Shown here one piece after another: positions 1 through 8,778 of a DNA stretch of 64,000 nt (within the stretch, counting starts at the first letter, position 1; each line of letters opens with the position of its first letter). The notes beneath the pieces were generated by a model, which made no database searches, was not told the DNA's origin, and saw only the letters and a program-made list of their open reading frames with translations. This DNA comes from a halophilic archaeon (GTDB taxonomy: Archaea > Halobacteriota > Halobacteria > Halobacteriales > Haladaptataceae). Both the position numbers and the translations under genes were made by a program. The stretch covers positions 62,001 to 126,000 of the forward strand of contig QNGA01000010.1 in the NCBI GenBank assembly GCA_003298465.1, in the 5' to 3' direction.

Positions 1-796
1 GAGCGATACCCTGTTTCACCGACGATTCGTCCTTGATACCGAGCGCCGACGCAACTTTGAGAAGTGGCGTGATCGCGATCGAGAGAAACAACTGCCGACG
101 TGACGACGGAAGGATGTAATCGCGATGGTTATCGAAATCGACGTTCGTGAATCCCAGATCCTCGAGGTGAGCTCGAAAGTCCGCGACGTGAGCGAATCTT
201 GGGACGGCCCAACCATCGGCCAGCGTACGCATGGTTTTCTCCTCGTCAGTCGTTAAATCGTACTGGTTGACGAACCCGTCCGAGAGGAGGAGTTTTCCAC
301 CGGGTTTCAAGACGCGTCGGGCCTCCCGCAGAAAATCCTTCTTGCGTTTCGTGTGACAGACGGTCTCGATTCCGGACAGCGCGTCGAACGTACTGTCGGG
401 GTACGGGACGTCGAGAAAGTTAGCGACCTCGAAATCGGTGTTCGATGCGACTCCCCGGCGGCGAGCGTTCGCTTCGGCCTCGTCTACGTGGCGTCGATCG
501 ATATCGATGCCGTGGACGTCTGCTCCGACGTGTTCGGCGATCCAGATCGGAAGACCGCCACGTCCTGTTCCGACGTCCAGGACAGTATCCGTTCGTTCGG
601 CCCCCAACTTCTCCGCGTAAATCCGATTCGAATTTACCATCGCTTCCTCGTGGGAAGTGTGGTCTTCGTCGTAGAACCCGTAGTGGAGGTTGAAATCGCT
701 CCAAAACACTTTGTACTCCCAAGCCGTATCGTTGTAGAATTCCACGATCTCCTCGGTGCTAAAGTCCTCTTGCTTCGTGAGTGTGCTCTGGGTCAT
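1..796 (-). CDS. SAM-dependent class I methyltransferase (3' end outside window)
   Basis: The reading frame starts at the ATG complementary to 794-796 and runs off the left edge, giving about 265 residues. The SAM-binding motif I is visible as VLDVGTGRGG near residues 75-84, followed by an acidic ribose-binding segment (GIDIDRRHV) and the post-motif segment RRVLKPGGKLLLSDGF. The order and spacing fit the sterol/tocopherol/ubiquinone C-methyltransferase type of class I fold, which uses S-adenosylmethionine to methylate small hydrophobic molecules. The true substrate cannot be read. It is divergent from the acyl-CoA synthetase gene, which may hint at lipid or isoprenoid chemistry, but that is inference. 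Confidence 0.8.
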   Translation of the reverse strand, partial: MTQSTLTKQEDFSTEEIVEFYNDTAWEYKVFWSDFNLHYGFYDEDHTSHEEAMVNSNRIYAEKLGAERTDTVLDVGTGRGGLPIWIAEHVGADVHGIDIDRRHVDEAEANARRRGVASNTDFEVANFLDVPYPDSTFDALSGIETVCHTKRKKDFLREARRVLKPGGKLLLSDGFVNQYDLTTDEEKTMRTLADGWAVPRFAHVADFRAHLEDLGFTNVDFDNHRDYILPSSRRQLFLSIAITPLLKVASALGIKDESSVKQGIA

Positions 797-1193
797 GGTT
801 TGACGGTGTTGTAGCCCGAGTCGAGAGGCACGTCCTGGGAGGGACCGAACCCGAGTCGAACGACGAATGTCGTCGGACAATCAGACAGTACCTGTTCCCG
901 GTGCATCTGTTACCCTTCGAACTATCTTTCGCAGTTCTGCGTTTAGACGGGTGAACTATTCAAAAAACTGCCGCGCCAAGCAGGCTCTTTATGTGGAAGC
1001 TCACCGGTGGATTGTCCTCTCGTTCGAAATCGGCCGGCTCTGGTCGTGACTGTGACCGTCGATTCCGGCCGAATCTCGTGCGAGCGGCTCGGAGAAGCTC
1101 GCGGACATCGCAGCCCTCGGCCTCTCTTGACTTCAATCGCCTCGTATGGGAGTGAGTAGGCTTAGAGCGGTGCGCGAACGAAGTGAATCCCAC
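797..1193. other. Divergent intergenic region with promoter candidates
   Basis: This 397-bp gap separates the divergent methyltransferase and acyl-CoA synthetase genes, so it should carry both promoters. A TATA-like stretch, CTCTTTATGTGG near 984-995, faces the synthetase but is about 200 bp from its start. No convincing gene or RNA was seen. Confidence 0.4.
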
Positions 1194-2879
1194 ATGGCCC
1201 AGAGTCCGAAACTTTGGTCGGACGAGTACGAGCAGTTCGGAATCCCGGACACCCTCGAACCGTATCCGGACGAACCAGTTCACCGGTTCCTCTACGAGGC
1301 CGCGGACGAACATCCGGAACAGGGCGTCGTACAGTTCGGACGCAAGTTCACCTATCCGGAAATCGTCGACGAGGTCGAGCGGTTGGCGACCGCACTGCGC
1401 GAGAAGGGCGTCACGAAGGGGAGTCGCGTGGCAACGATTCTACCGACGTCGATGCAGTTTATCGTCGCCACGAACGCGATCTCACGAGCCGGCGGGGTAC
1501 ACATCCCGAACGACTTTCTCGACGCGAAGGAGGACCTCGTCTACCGGCTCGAAGAGGGTCGTCCTGAGGTCCTGATCGGACACGACGAGCATCACGAACT
1601 GATCCGTTCCCTTTCGGAAGAGCTCGGAATCGAGGACGTCATCTTGACCTCCATAGACGACTACTCGGCGGACGCGCCCGCAGACCACGAGGAACTCGAC
1701 GGCGTCGACTGGTGGACCGATGTCGTCGCCGACGCGGAACCGCGTCCGCCAGACGTCGAGTTCGACGTCGAGCAGGACGTTCACACGCTCCTTTTCACCG
1801 GCGGAACGACGGGGCTGCCGAAAGGATGTCTTCTCACGCATCGGAACCTCGTCGCCAACGCCCTTCAGGGGGTCGCAGCTCAGTCCAGGATATCCGAGTT
1901 GATGCGTGGCAGCGAGGCGGCCGTGATGGCGTTGCCGATGTACCACGCGTACGGGTACTCGGTCGCGAACTCGTTGCTCGACCTGGCGCTGGACGTCCTC
2001 GTCGTCCCCGATGCCCGCGATACGGAGCTGATGAGCCGGCTCATCGAGGAGCACTCCCCAATCATCATGCTGGGCGTGCCGACGCAGTTCATGGAGATCG
2101 TCGACGAAGAACTCGAAAACGACGTCATCGGAATCTCCGGCTCTGCACCGTTGGCTAACGAGACGAAAGAGCAGTTCCAAGACGAGAGTCGGGGAGTCTC
2201 TCAGGGGTACGGCCTGTCGGAGATGTCGCCGATAACCCACTTCAACGTCCGAGGTCTACAGGAGTCGCTCACGGGATCGAGTGACGAAACGGTCGGATAC
2301 GATCAGCCGAGCATCGGCGTTCCCGTTCCCGACACGGAGGTCAAGCTCGTCGACGTCGATTCGGAGGCGGAAATCCCGCTCGAACGAGCCGCAGCGGAGG
2401 AGCTCGAAGGCGAAATGCTGGTCCGCGGCCCACAGCGGATGAAAGGCTATCTCGACGAGGGCAAGCAGCCGTTCGACGAGGAGGGGTTCGTCTCGACCGG
2501 AGACGTTGCGAAGGTCGATTCGAACGGTCAGTTCTACATCGTCGACCGCGTCAAGGACATGATCAACGTGTCGGGACTGAAGGTGTACTCGGAGGAGGTC
2601 GACGAGATCATGTTCGGACTGGACGGCGTCAAACGTGCCGCCACAATCGGAGTACCGGATCCGGAACGACCGGGCAGCGAACGCGTCAAAATCTACGTCG
2701 AATCCGACCCGGCGTACGATGGAGAGCTTTCGACGCAGGACGTCGTGGACTATCTCGATGGCAAGATACCGAGACAGGCGATGCCGTGGGAGGTCGATTT
2801 CATCGAGGAGATACCGCTGACGGACGTCGGCAAGACGGACAAGGTCGCCCTTCGTGAACGCGAGTCCGGAGACCGGTGA
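1194..2879 (+). CDS. AMP-forming acyl-CoA synthetase (fatty-acid CoA ligase family)
   Basis: This enzyme activates a carboxylic acid to its acyl-CoA through an acyl-adenylate. All ANL-superfamily signatures are present over 561 residues: the phosphate loop LLFTGGTTGLPKG (about 199-211), GYGLSEMSP (about 335-343), the STGD motif near 434, the hinge VDRVKDMINVSGLKV and the C-terminal catalytic lysine in DVGKTDK (about 546). I chose ATG 1194, not the in-frame ATG 1146, because the family homology begins at MAQSPKLW and the upstream 16 codons are Arg/Ser-rich and unlike the protein. It sits upstream of a thiolase in a region rich in beta-oxidation genes, so a medium or long fatty acid is a fair guess; the substrate is not shown. 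Confidence 0.92.
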   Translation: MAQSPKLWSDEYEQFGIPDTLEPYPDEPVHRFLYEAADEHPEQGVVQFGRKFTYPEIVDEVERLATALREKGVTKGSRVATILPTSMQFIVATNAISRAGGVHIPNDFLDAKEDLVYRLEEGRPEVLIGHDEHHELIRSLSEELGIEDVILTSIDDYSADAPADHEELDGVDWWTDVVADAEPRPPDVEFDVEQDVHTLLFTGGTTGLPKGCLLTHRNLVANALQGVAAQSRISELMRGSEAAVMALPMYHAYGYSVANSLLDLALDVLVVPDARDTELMSRLIEEHSPIIMLGVPTQFMEIVDEELENDVIGISGSAPLANETKEQFQDESRGVSQGYGLSEMSPITHFNVRGLQESLTGSSDETVGYDQPSIGVPVPDTEVKLVDVDSEAEIPLERAAAEELEGEMLVRGPQRMKGYLDEGKQPFDEEGFVSTGDVAKVDSNGQFYIVDRVKDMINVSGLKVYSEEVDEIMFGLDGVKRAATIGVPDPERPGSERVKIYVESDPAYDGELSTQDVVDYLDGKIPRQAMPWEVDFIEEIPLTDVGKTDKVALRERESGDR

Positions 2880-3231
2880 GCGGAGGCCTGACAGCGACCT
2901 CGGCTACTGCACCGTATCGACGCCCTCCTCGTCCCGGAGGGCGAGGATTCACACGTCGGATGTCGTGGTTTGCTCCGACCCTCCGAACGATGACTCGGAG
3001 ACGCTTTCGCCCGATATTCTCGACACCGTTCACGTCAGCGTTCGCTACCGGACTCCGGTCGTCACGGACGTCCGACCCCCGTTCAGTACGGTCTGCCGTC
3101 CGGTCTCGACGAGAGCACGGACGCGATCGGACGTGTCGCCTGACGCGGGGAAAACGGCGCTGTCGATGACGAGACGGAACTTCGACCGTTCTTTCGCCGT
3201 CGCGGCGACGCCTCGCCGTTCTATCGGGGCG
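2880..3231. other. Intergenic region, convergent
   Basis: This 352-bp gap lies between the ends of the convergent acyl-CoA synthetase and MTH865-like genes. Open frames here have no recognisable protein character. No clear terminator beyond short T runs was seen. Confidence 0.4.
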
Positions 3232-3489
3232 TCAGTTGAGCTCTCCCTCTTCTTCCAGTCCCGCCATGACGTCGTCGACCAACGCGTCGGGGTCGTCGTA
3301 CGGGAAGTCCTGTCTGCCGCTCGCCCGGGCGTTGAGTTCCATGGCGGTGAAGCTGGTATCGCCGGATTCGAACTTCGTCGACGGCCCGTTCGGGAGCGCC
3401 GGGACGAGGTCCATCGGGTTGCTGACGGGGTAGTCCGCTCCCTCGAACGCTTCGCGGAGTTGTCGTCTGAGATCGTCTCTGTCGACCAT
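3232..3489 (-). CDS. MTH865-like family small protein
   Basis: An 85-residue acidic protein. The pattern of an N-terminal helix (RDDLRRQLREAFEGADYP), then a LVPALPNGPSTKFESGD block, then the DFPYDDPDALVDDVM block, follows the MTH865-like family first known from Methanothermobacter, a helix-turn-helix-like fold of unknown role. The length matches the family. It is transcribed alone, convergent to the synthetase and divergent from the thiolase. The assignment rests on family pattern recall; no biochemical function should be inferred. Confidence 0.8.
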   Translation of the reverse strand: MVDRDDLRRQLREAFEGADYPVSNPMDLVPALPNGPSTKFESGDTSFTAMELNARASGRQDFPYDDPDALVDDVMAGLEEEGELN

Positions 3490-3955
3490 TGCATCCGTGC
3501 ATGGTCCCGCTGGCAGGTAGCACTGGTGCCTCCGATGAGAGGGGAGTCAAGTACCGTCGTCGTCCGAGGGACGAAACGCGTCCGTCCGACCGGTTTCACC
3601 GAGACTCTTTCGGAACGTTCGCGGGCGGAACGGAGTTTCGCTGCGAACGACGGGGCATCTTCTCGGCGGCGTACGGTGGCGGTGCCCGCGACTATGACGC
3701 CAACGCGACAGTCGCCGGCGACCGCCTCCGCGATTCGGGTCCGATGGTCGTCCGCGAGACGGGGCGAGGAGGAAGAGACGTCAGCTGTGACGGGCGAACG
3801 TCGTCAGGTCGCTGAGACGGCGTTTGGTCGCGTCTACCGGCGCGGCGGTTCGCCGTCGGAGCCAGTTCCGATACTGTACTCCACATCAAGTCCCGCGCAT
3901 ACGAGGGGAAATCGGCTTTTCGTCACGTACTAACGTTGAACACAGCGTACTCCCG
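3490..3955. other. Divergent intergenic region
   Basis: This 466-bp gap separates the MTH865-like gene and the thiolase, which are divergent. In-frame extension of the thiolase reaches upstream to 3824 but is Arg-rich and unlike a thiolase. An AT-richer patch, GGCTTTTCGTCACGTACTAACG (3913-3934), is the likeliest thiolase core promoter. Nothing else was recognised. Confidence 0.35.
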
Positions 3956-5107
3956 ATGAACTATACTACACCCGTCGTAGTGAAGGCGTACAGGACACCG
4001 CAGGGCAAGGAGGACGGCGTCTTCGCGGACGTCCGATCCGAGGACCTGTCTGTCCCGCTCGTCGACGAGATACTGGCCGAGACCGCTCTTTCGGGCGAAC
4101 AGATAGACGATCTGATGTGGGGATGTGCACAGCAGCGCGACGAGCAGGGGAACAATCTCGCGAGAGTCATCGCGTTGCTCTCGGAACTGGGCGAGTCCGT
4201 TCCGGCCACGACGCTCAACCGCTGGTGTGCCTCCTCCGCACAGGCCCTCATCAGCGCCGCGGATGCCATCCGTGCGGGACAGCGTGACGCGATCATCGCC
4301 GGCGGCGTCGAGAACATGAGCCGGGTGGAGATGGGGGCGAACGTCCAGAATCTGCATCCGGAGTTGGTTGCGCGCTACGACCCCTCGGACCTCCAGATGG
4401 GGATGACCGCCGAGAACGTCGCCGAGGAGTTCGACATCGGCCGGGAGGCACAAGACGAGTACGCCGCCCGCTCGCAGCAGCGTGCAGTCGCGGCGACCGA
4501 GGAGGGCCGATTCGACGACGAGATCGTCCCCATCGAAACGGACGAGGAGACCGTCGAAACGGACGAGGGGCTCCGCCCCGACACGACGGCCGAGAAGCTC
4601 GGCGAACTCCCGACCGTGTTCGAGGCGGACGGCACCGTCACCCCCGGCAACGCCTCGCAGGTCTCCGACGGGGCGGCGGCGCTGCTCGTCACGAGCGCCG
4701 AGTTCGCGGACGAACACGGGTTGGAAGTGCTGGCCGAGGTCGGCAACAACAGCGTCGCCGGCGTCGATCCGACGGTGATGGGAATCGGTCCGATTCCCGC
4801 AGTCGAGGAGCTACTGGAGCGGTCGAATCGAGAGATCGACGACTACGACCTCGTCGAACTGAACGAGGCGTTCGCCAGCCAGACCGTCCACTGCAAGCGC
4901 GTTCTCGGAATTCCCGACGAGCGATTCAACGTCAACGGCGGCGCCATCGCCATCGGACACCCGCTCGGGGCGAGCGGTGCGCGGCTCCCGGTGACGCTGG
5001 TTCACGAACTGCGGAAGCGCGGGGCTGAACGCGGCTTAGCGACGGAGTGTGTCGGGTTTGGTCAGGGTGTGGCGATCGATTTCGCGCTCCCGGAGAGCGA
5101 GAGATAG
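3956..5107 (+). CDS. Thiolase (acetyl-CoA C-acyltransferase)
   Basis: The enzyme cleaves 3-ketoacyl-CoA to acetyl-CoA and a shortened acyl-CoA, the last step of beta-oxidation, or runs in reverse. In 383 residues the nucleophilic Cys91 lies in NRWCASSAQA, the general-base His335 in AIGHPLGASG and the second active-site Cys365 in TECVGFGQG. The usual C-x-G-G-G-x-G loop reads C-V-G-F-G-Q-G, so one glycine is replaced by Phe, which could shape the acyl pocket. ATG 3956 is chosen because thiolase similarity starts there. Three bases separate its stop from the next gene, so the two are likely cotranscribed. It is probably a degradative thiolase of the local acyl-CoA pathway. Confidence 0.93.
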   Translation: MNYTTPVVVKAYRTPQGKEDGVFADVRSEDLSVPLVDEILAETALSGEQIDDLMWGCAQQRDEQGNNLARVIALLSELGESVPATTLNRWCASSAQALISAADAIRAGQRDAIIAGGVENMSRVEMGANVQNLHPELVARYDPSDLQMGMTAENVAEEFDIGREAQDEYAARSQQRAVAATEEGRFDDEIVPIETDEETVETDEGLRPDTTAEKLGELPTVFEADGTVTPGNASQVSDGAAALLVTSAEFADEHGLEVLAEVGNNSVAGVDPTVMGIGPIPAVEELLERSNREIDDYDLVELNEAFASQTVHCKRVLGIPDERFNVNGGAIAIGHPLGASGARLPVTLVHELRKRGAERGLATECVGFGQGVAIDFALPESER

Positions 5108-5110
5108 ATC

Positions 5111-5587
5111 ATGTTCGAGAACGGTCCCTTCGAACGCGAGACGAAAGCGGCGTTCCAGGAGCGAGTAACGGAGGGTATCAACACTACCGCGATCAAAGTG
5201 GGCGTGACGGTCGGCGTTCTCGTGAGTATGACCAGTCTACTGGTGCCCCTGTTCACCCATCTGTACGCTGGACTGGTCGGCGGACTCGTAGCTGCCTACA
5301 TAGTCGGTGGGACCGTCCGCGGTCCGATTCACGGCCTCCTCAGCGGCGTGGGGGCCGGCCTGTCGCTGGGCGGGTTCGCGATGGTTCAGGGCGTGCTGCT
5401 CGGTATGTATCTCGAACCGCCGACGATGATCGGTGAGTTCACCGGGCCGATCGCCCCGACGTTCACGTTCGTCACGTTCGGTCCGCTGTTCTTCGTGTTC
5501 GCGACAACGCTCTTCGTGGCTGTCGACGGAATCGTCGGAGGCGTCGTCGGTGGCGTTCTGAAAACGGTCCGAAACTCGGTCGAATGA
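5111..5587 (+). CDS. Small polytopic membrane protein (DUF5518-like)
   Basis: A 158-residue protein with about four hydrophobic segments (roughly residues 27-47, 50-65, 72-95 and 112-145) and many glycines, including GLVGGLVAAYIVGG and GIVGGVVGGVL. This is the pattern of haloarchaeal DUF5518-type glycine-zipper membrane proteins. The short N-terminus is charged and cytoplasmic by the positive-inside rule. It starts 3 bp after the thiolase stop and is probably in that transcript. No catalytic motif is visible, and its function is unknown. Confidence 0.75.
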   Translation: MFENGPFERETKAAFQERVTEGINTTAIKVGVTVGVLVSMTSLLVPLFTHLYAGLVGGLVAAYIVGGTVRGPIHGLLSGVGAGLSLGGFAMVQGVLLGMYLEPPTMIGEFTGPIAPTFTFVTFGPLFFVFATTLFVAVDGIVGGVVGGVLKTVRNSVE

Positions 5588-5656
5588 AGACGATGCCTGC
5601 CGACGAATTCGACGGAATCGTTCGACCGACCAACCGAGGTAATATCGAAGACTGAT

Positions 5657-6139
5657 ATGTGTCAACGACAGATCGACGACGCGGCAGAGATCGTCCAACA
5701 GTACATCGACGAACGCCACAGCTTCCTATCGTGGCTGGGCGCACGAGTGGAAAAAGTGGACTACGGAGCAGTCGTAATGGCCGTCCCGTTCGACGAACGA
5801 CTGACGAACAAGCCACCGAAAGGGGCGGACGGCGACCCCGAGGTGGGACCACAGATACACGGCGGGGTCGCTGCGACGCTGATCGATACCGCGGGCGGCC
5901 TCGCACTCCGACCGTTTCTCGACGACCCGTTCAGCGGCAATATAGCGACGGTGAACCTCAACGTCAACTACCTCCGGCCAGCAACCGACGACCTGACGGC
6001 AACCGCCGAAGTGATTCGTGCAGGTAACACCATCGGCGTCTCGACGATTACCGTCGAAAGCGAGCAACCCGACGGCGATACCCAGCCCGTCGCCACCGGC
6101 CACGGGGCCTATCGGATGTTTCGGTCTACCGGGGAGTAG
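5657..6139 (+). CDS. PaaI-type hotdog-fold thioesterase
   Basis: A 160-residue single hotdog domain. The PaaI/4-hydroxybenzoyl-CoA thioesterase signature is clear: PQIHGGVAATLIDTAGG around residues 67-83, with HGG and the downstream Asp as active-site elements, then NLNVNYLRPATDDLTATAEV. Such enzymes hydrolyse acyl- or aryl-CoA thioesters to free acids, often relieving CoA trapping in a degradation pathway. It lies 69 bp after the membrane-protein gene and on the same strand as the thiolase, so it may be the last gene of that transcription unit. The substrate is unknown. Confidence 0.88.
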   Translation: MCQRQIDDAAEIVQQYIDERHSFLSWLGARVEKVDYGAVVMAVPFDERLTNKPPKGADGDPEVGPQIHGGVAATLIDTAGGLALRPFLDDPFSGNIATVNLNVNYLRPATDDLTATAEVIRAGNTIGVSTITVESEQPDGDTQPVATGHGAYRMFRSTGE

Positions 6140-6208
6140 CCTCCGCGCAGTATCAGGGGACGCCGATTTCGCGCCGCGAGCCCAGGCGAGAGAACGGACG
6201 AAGCGGTA

Positions 6209-6859
6209 CTACGGGCTGATCTGTGTGAAAATCTTCGACTCGATTTTCCGGAGGTGTTCGCCGACGGTTCCGCCGGTCAGGTCGAGTTCTCGGGCGATGT
6301 CTTCGTGTGTCGCCTGCCGGGGAACGTCGTAGTATCCTACTTCGACGGCTTTGACGAGCGTGTCCTGCTGTCGGGACGTGAGCTGTGCGAAAAACCGGTC
6401 CGCTGTCGGTACGTACTCTCCCGTCTGTTCGAGTTTGATTCTGACGTTTTTCGGCACCGCGGGAATCGCCTCGCGAATAGTTTTTTGCTTCCCGATGAGC
6501 CTGACGCTCAGTCCGCCGAGCGTCGTGTACACTAACGGCGTGTCGAGCACGAGTTCGTACTCCTGCAGTACCTTCAACAGCTGATAGACCGTCTCGTTCG
6601 GCTCGAAGTGGATATAGGCCAACACGTCATCGCCCGCGCAGGTCGTGTTGTGCGTTATTACGTCGGACGAATCGTCGAGGATCTCCCGCACTCGTGTCTC
6701 GTCACCGGAGAGTTTGTACAGAGTAACTATCGTGTCGTCGCCCAGCAGGTTGATGTTGTGGAGGAGTTTCACGGTCACGTCGGCGTCGTCGGCCAACTGC
6801 TGTTCCGTCGGGTGTAGGCCTCCCTCGTCTGGGATAAGTACACACTCGACGTATCTCAT
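6209..6859 (-). CDS. HTH-10 (bacterio-opsin activator type) transcriptional regulator
   Basis: A 216-residue haloarchaeal regulator with an N-terminal sensor-like region and a C-terminal HTH-10 domain: LTSRQQDTLVKAVEVGYY, then DVPRQATHEDIARELDLTGGTVGEHLRKIE. These regulators typically activate neighbouring genes in response to an unknown ligand or redox state. I chose the ATG at 6859, not the upstream in-frame one at 6913, because the upstream codons are the promoter itself: a strong TATA box is centred at 6887. It faces the SCP2-like gene across a 280-bp divergent spacer and is a candidate regulator of it. Codon use is more AT-rich than its neighbours. Confidence 0.9.
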   Translation of the reverse strand: MRYVECVLIPDEGGLHPTEQQLADDADVTVKLLHNINLLGDDTIVTLYKLSGDETRVREILDDSSDVITHNTTCAGDDVLAYIHFEPNETVYQLLKVLQEYELVLDTPLVYTTLGGLSVRLIGKQKTIREAIPAVPKNVRIKLEQTGEYVPTADRFFAQLTSRQQDTLVKAVEVGYYDVPRQATHEDIARELDLTGGTVGEHLRKIESKIFTQISP

Positions 6860-6880
6860 AACCCAGATGATTGTGGAAAT

Positions 6881-6893
6881 CCTTATATAAATT
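6881..6893 (-). promoter_or_regulatory. TATA box for HTH-10 gene (leaderless)
   Basis: On the minus strand the stretch reads TTTATATAAGG. Its centre is 28 bp upstream of the ATG at 6859, which predicts transcription starting at or within a base or two of the start codon, as is usual for haloarchaeal leaderless mRNAs. Confidence 0.75.
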
Positions 6894-7141
6894 TTGGCTA
6901 AAAGATGAAACATTCTCGCCCGCAGTCAACGAGAACTCGGAAGAAGCGACGGGTCCACAGACGCTCGGCCACGTCGCGTAGCGCCGGCGTTCGCTCGTCG
7001 CGGGGACGGCGGAGGGGACGGCAGCGACGGCCGAACGGTCTCGCAGTTCGTCCGTTGCTCGTACGCGAATCGCTATTAAGGGGTCTCGCATAAGAGGAGG
7101 AAAGTATACGCGGTTCCTCCATCGATTATCTGTGTGAAACG

Positions 7142-7681
7142 ATGGCAAATCAAGACTCCACAGCAGATCCGCTGATCTTCCCGAGCCAGGCGTGGTTCTC
7201 GACGTACGAAGATCGGATCAACGAGGACGAGGAGTACGAGGAGATAAGCGAGGGTTGGGGCGTCGGGTTCAATGGCGATTTCGTCTTCGAGATGACGGAA
7301 ATGCCCCTCGACGACATGGATATCGACGCGATGCCCGCGTACCTCCAGGAGGAGATACACACCTTCCTACGGGAGACGGACGATAGAGGGTACGTCGGAC
7401 TCGCGTATCTCGGTTTGGAAGACGGAGAGTGCACGGGCACGCGACTCGTCGAGAGCGAGGACGAGGTCGATAACGGGTTCCACCTGACGGCGACGACCGA
7501 GAAGTGGAAGTCCCTCCTGAACCAAGAACAGGGAATCATCGACGGGCTGATGAGCGGCGATTTCGAACTCGATGGCGACATGCAGAAAATCCTCCAGTAC
7601 TCGGACGCCGCAGTTCGACTGACGGATCTGGCGGGGTCGCTCGACGACGAGTTCGCAGACGAGAAGTTCAGACGGGGTTGA
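7142..7681 (+). CDS. SCP2-like hydrophobic-ligand carrier family protein
   Basis: A 179-residue acidic soluble protein. It is a paralogue of the protein at 16861-17559: both share W-x3-Y-x3-(I/L)N, then SEGWGV-x-F-(N/D)GDF-x-FE, a later (Y/V)-x-DG-x-C block, WK-x-LL and an ELDG-x3-x-IL-x-Y ending. The central beta pattern and final ELDGD segment resemble sterol carrier protein 2 domains, which bind lipids or acyl-CoAs. It is divergent from an HTH-10 regulator. A TATA-like GCTATTAAGGGG lies near 7071-7082 and TATACGCGG near 7107. The lipid-carrier role is inference from fold resemblance and context. Confidence 0.65.
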   Translation: MANQDSTADPLIFPSQAWFSTYEDRINEDEEYEEISEGWGVGFNGDFVFEMTEMPLDDMDIDAMPAYLQEEIHTFLRETDDRGYVGLAYLGLEDGECTGTRLVESEDEVDNGFHLTATTEKWKSLLNQEQGIIDGLMSGDFELDGDMQKILQYSDAAVRLTDLAGSLDDEFADEKFRRG

Positions 7682-8024
7682 GCCGCTTTTCCCGTCGCTA
7701 CTGCCCTTGCGTCGGTCGCGAGTGCGAACTGCTGCTGTCGTCGAGTAGCGTCAGTCGTAGCGTTCGACGCTAAACCGGTTCCGCACCGTCCAGTTGCTTC
7801 ACCACAGCTGACGGAAATAATTCATAATCAATCCGCCACTGTAATGTTTATTTTATATCCTGTATCAATTCTACGTACGATATTCTACATTGGTATAAAG
7901 AACCTCGGATACGGGACCAAAGACTGAGGACTAACTATGATGAAGAATGCACCCAGGATCGTGGCACTCCACACCATGATTCAGTCAGCACCCCGAGCAA
8001 GCAGACACGCCAGGGAACCACACA
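7682..8024. other. AT-rich intergenic region with promoter of the DUF6230 operon
   Basis: GC content falls sharply between about 7815 and 7930. Two TATA candidates are visible: TTTATTTTATATCC near 7847-7860 and GGTATAAAGAACC near 7893-7905. Either would serve the secreted-protein gene starting at 8025. The change in composition marks the start of a block that looks unlike the surrounding GC-rich DNA. Confidence 0.55.
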
Positions 8025-8035
8025 ATGTACAATAG
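7937..8035 (+). CDS. Possible 32-codon leader ORF
   Basis: An ATG at 7937 opens a frame of 32 codons that ends with TAG at 8033-8035, 11 bp inside the next gene in another frame. It begins about 40 bp after the TATAAAG candidate at 7894-7902, so it would be the first ORF on that transcript. The peptide (MMKNAPRIVALHTM...) has no recognised family. It may be a leader peptide coupling translation, or chance. Weak support. Confidence 0.25.
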   Translation: MMKNAPRIVALHTMIQSAPRASRHAREPHNVQ

Positions 8036-8726
8036 GAAACTCTTCGCAAAGAGCATGGGAGCATCGTTTGCAATACTAGCAATCGTCGTGATGGTGATCA
8101 TCTCGTCGGGTACCGCGTACGCGCTACCGGTTGCCGGCGTCGGCGGGTTCACTATCAAAGCCGACAAGATCACCGCATCGGATCAGATGCTCTACCCGGG
8201 AGTCGAAGACACGAGCGAACAGAAGGCCTACCCGGTGGCGGTGGTCGAACAGAAGAACACCAGGATCGTGAATATGGTGTTGATCAAACAACTTCCGGTC
8301 GACGAGGTGCCTCTGTTGAACGGAAATGCACGCATCGTCATCTCCTCGAAGAAGGATAAGGTGAGAATAGACGAACAGATACTGAAAGCTAGTAACATTC
8401 AAGCGGAGAACGCGACGTTCGGTGGACAGTTGATCGACGACCATCCGAAAGGCTACAAGGACTCGTTCGGCATCAGAAACGGACGAGAAGTCCAAGCGCA
8501 GGGAAAGATGGTTAACATCTCGGGGTCCAAGCCGGCGGTCGTTCTCAAGGACGCCGAAATACAGGCCCACTACCTCGCAACGTCCCAAATTTCGCTGCCT
8601 GGTCTGCAAATCGACGTTCAGTACGACCCTGACGGCGACGGCAACTACGAACACAAAGCGGCCGGAACGGACGTCGAAGGGGACGACAACAGCAGCAACA
8701 GCTCCAGTTCGGGAAACGACAGTTGA
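8025..8726 (+). CDS. Secreted DUF6230-like protein
   Basis: A 233-residue exported protein. Residues 1-34 form a Sec signal: a basic start (MYNRKLFAK), a hydrophobic core (AILAIVVMVIISS) and an A-Y-A cleavage context. The mature part begins with GVGGFTIKADKI and continues as beta-rich sequence, ending in an Asp/Ser/Asn-rich tail. The pattern GGFTI-x-AD-x-I and the pairing with a DUF6114-like gene directly downstream match the actinobacterial DUF6230-DUF6114 pair as I recall it. Some actinobacterial members carry an old label of cholesterol esterase, but no serine-hydrolase motif is seen here. It is the first gene of a four-gene operon and has atypically AT-rich codon use. Confidence 0.7.
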   Translation: MYNRKLFAKSMGASFAILAIVVMVIISSGTAYALPVAGVGGFTIKADKITASDQMLYPGVEDTSEQKAYPVAVVEQKNTRIVNMVLIKQLPVDEVPLLNGNARIVISSKKDKVRIDEQILKASNIQAENATFGGQLIDDHPKGYKDSFGIRNGREVQAQGKMVNISGSKPAVVLKDAEIQAHYLATSQISLPGLQIDVQYDPDGDGNYEHKAAGTDVEGDDNSSNSSSSGNDS

Positions 8727-8778
8727 AGTGTGCGATTAGAAACGCAACCGAGGACTTCGATTCAAACACTGAACGACC

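Noticed and set aside
353..814. 153-residue plus-strand open frame
   Set aside because: It mirrors the minus-strand methyltransferase gene, which has real SAM-binding motifs.
6209..6913. Extended start at 6913 for the HTH-10 regulator
   Set aside because: The first 18 codons are the AT-rich core promoter with the TATA box.
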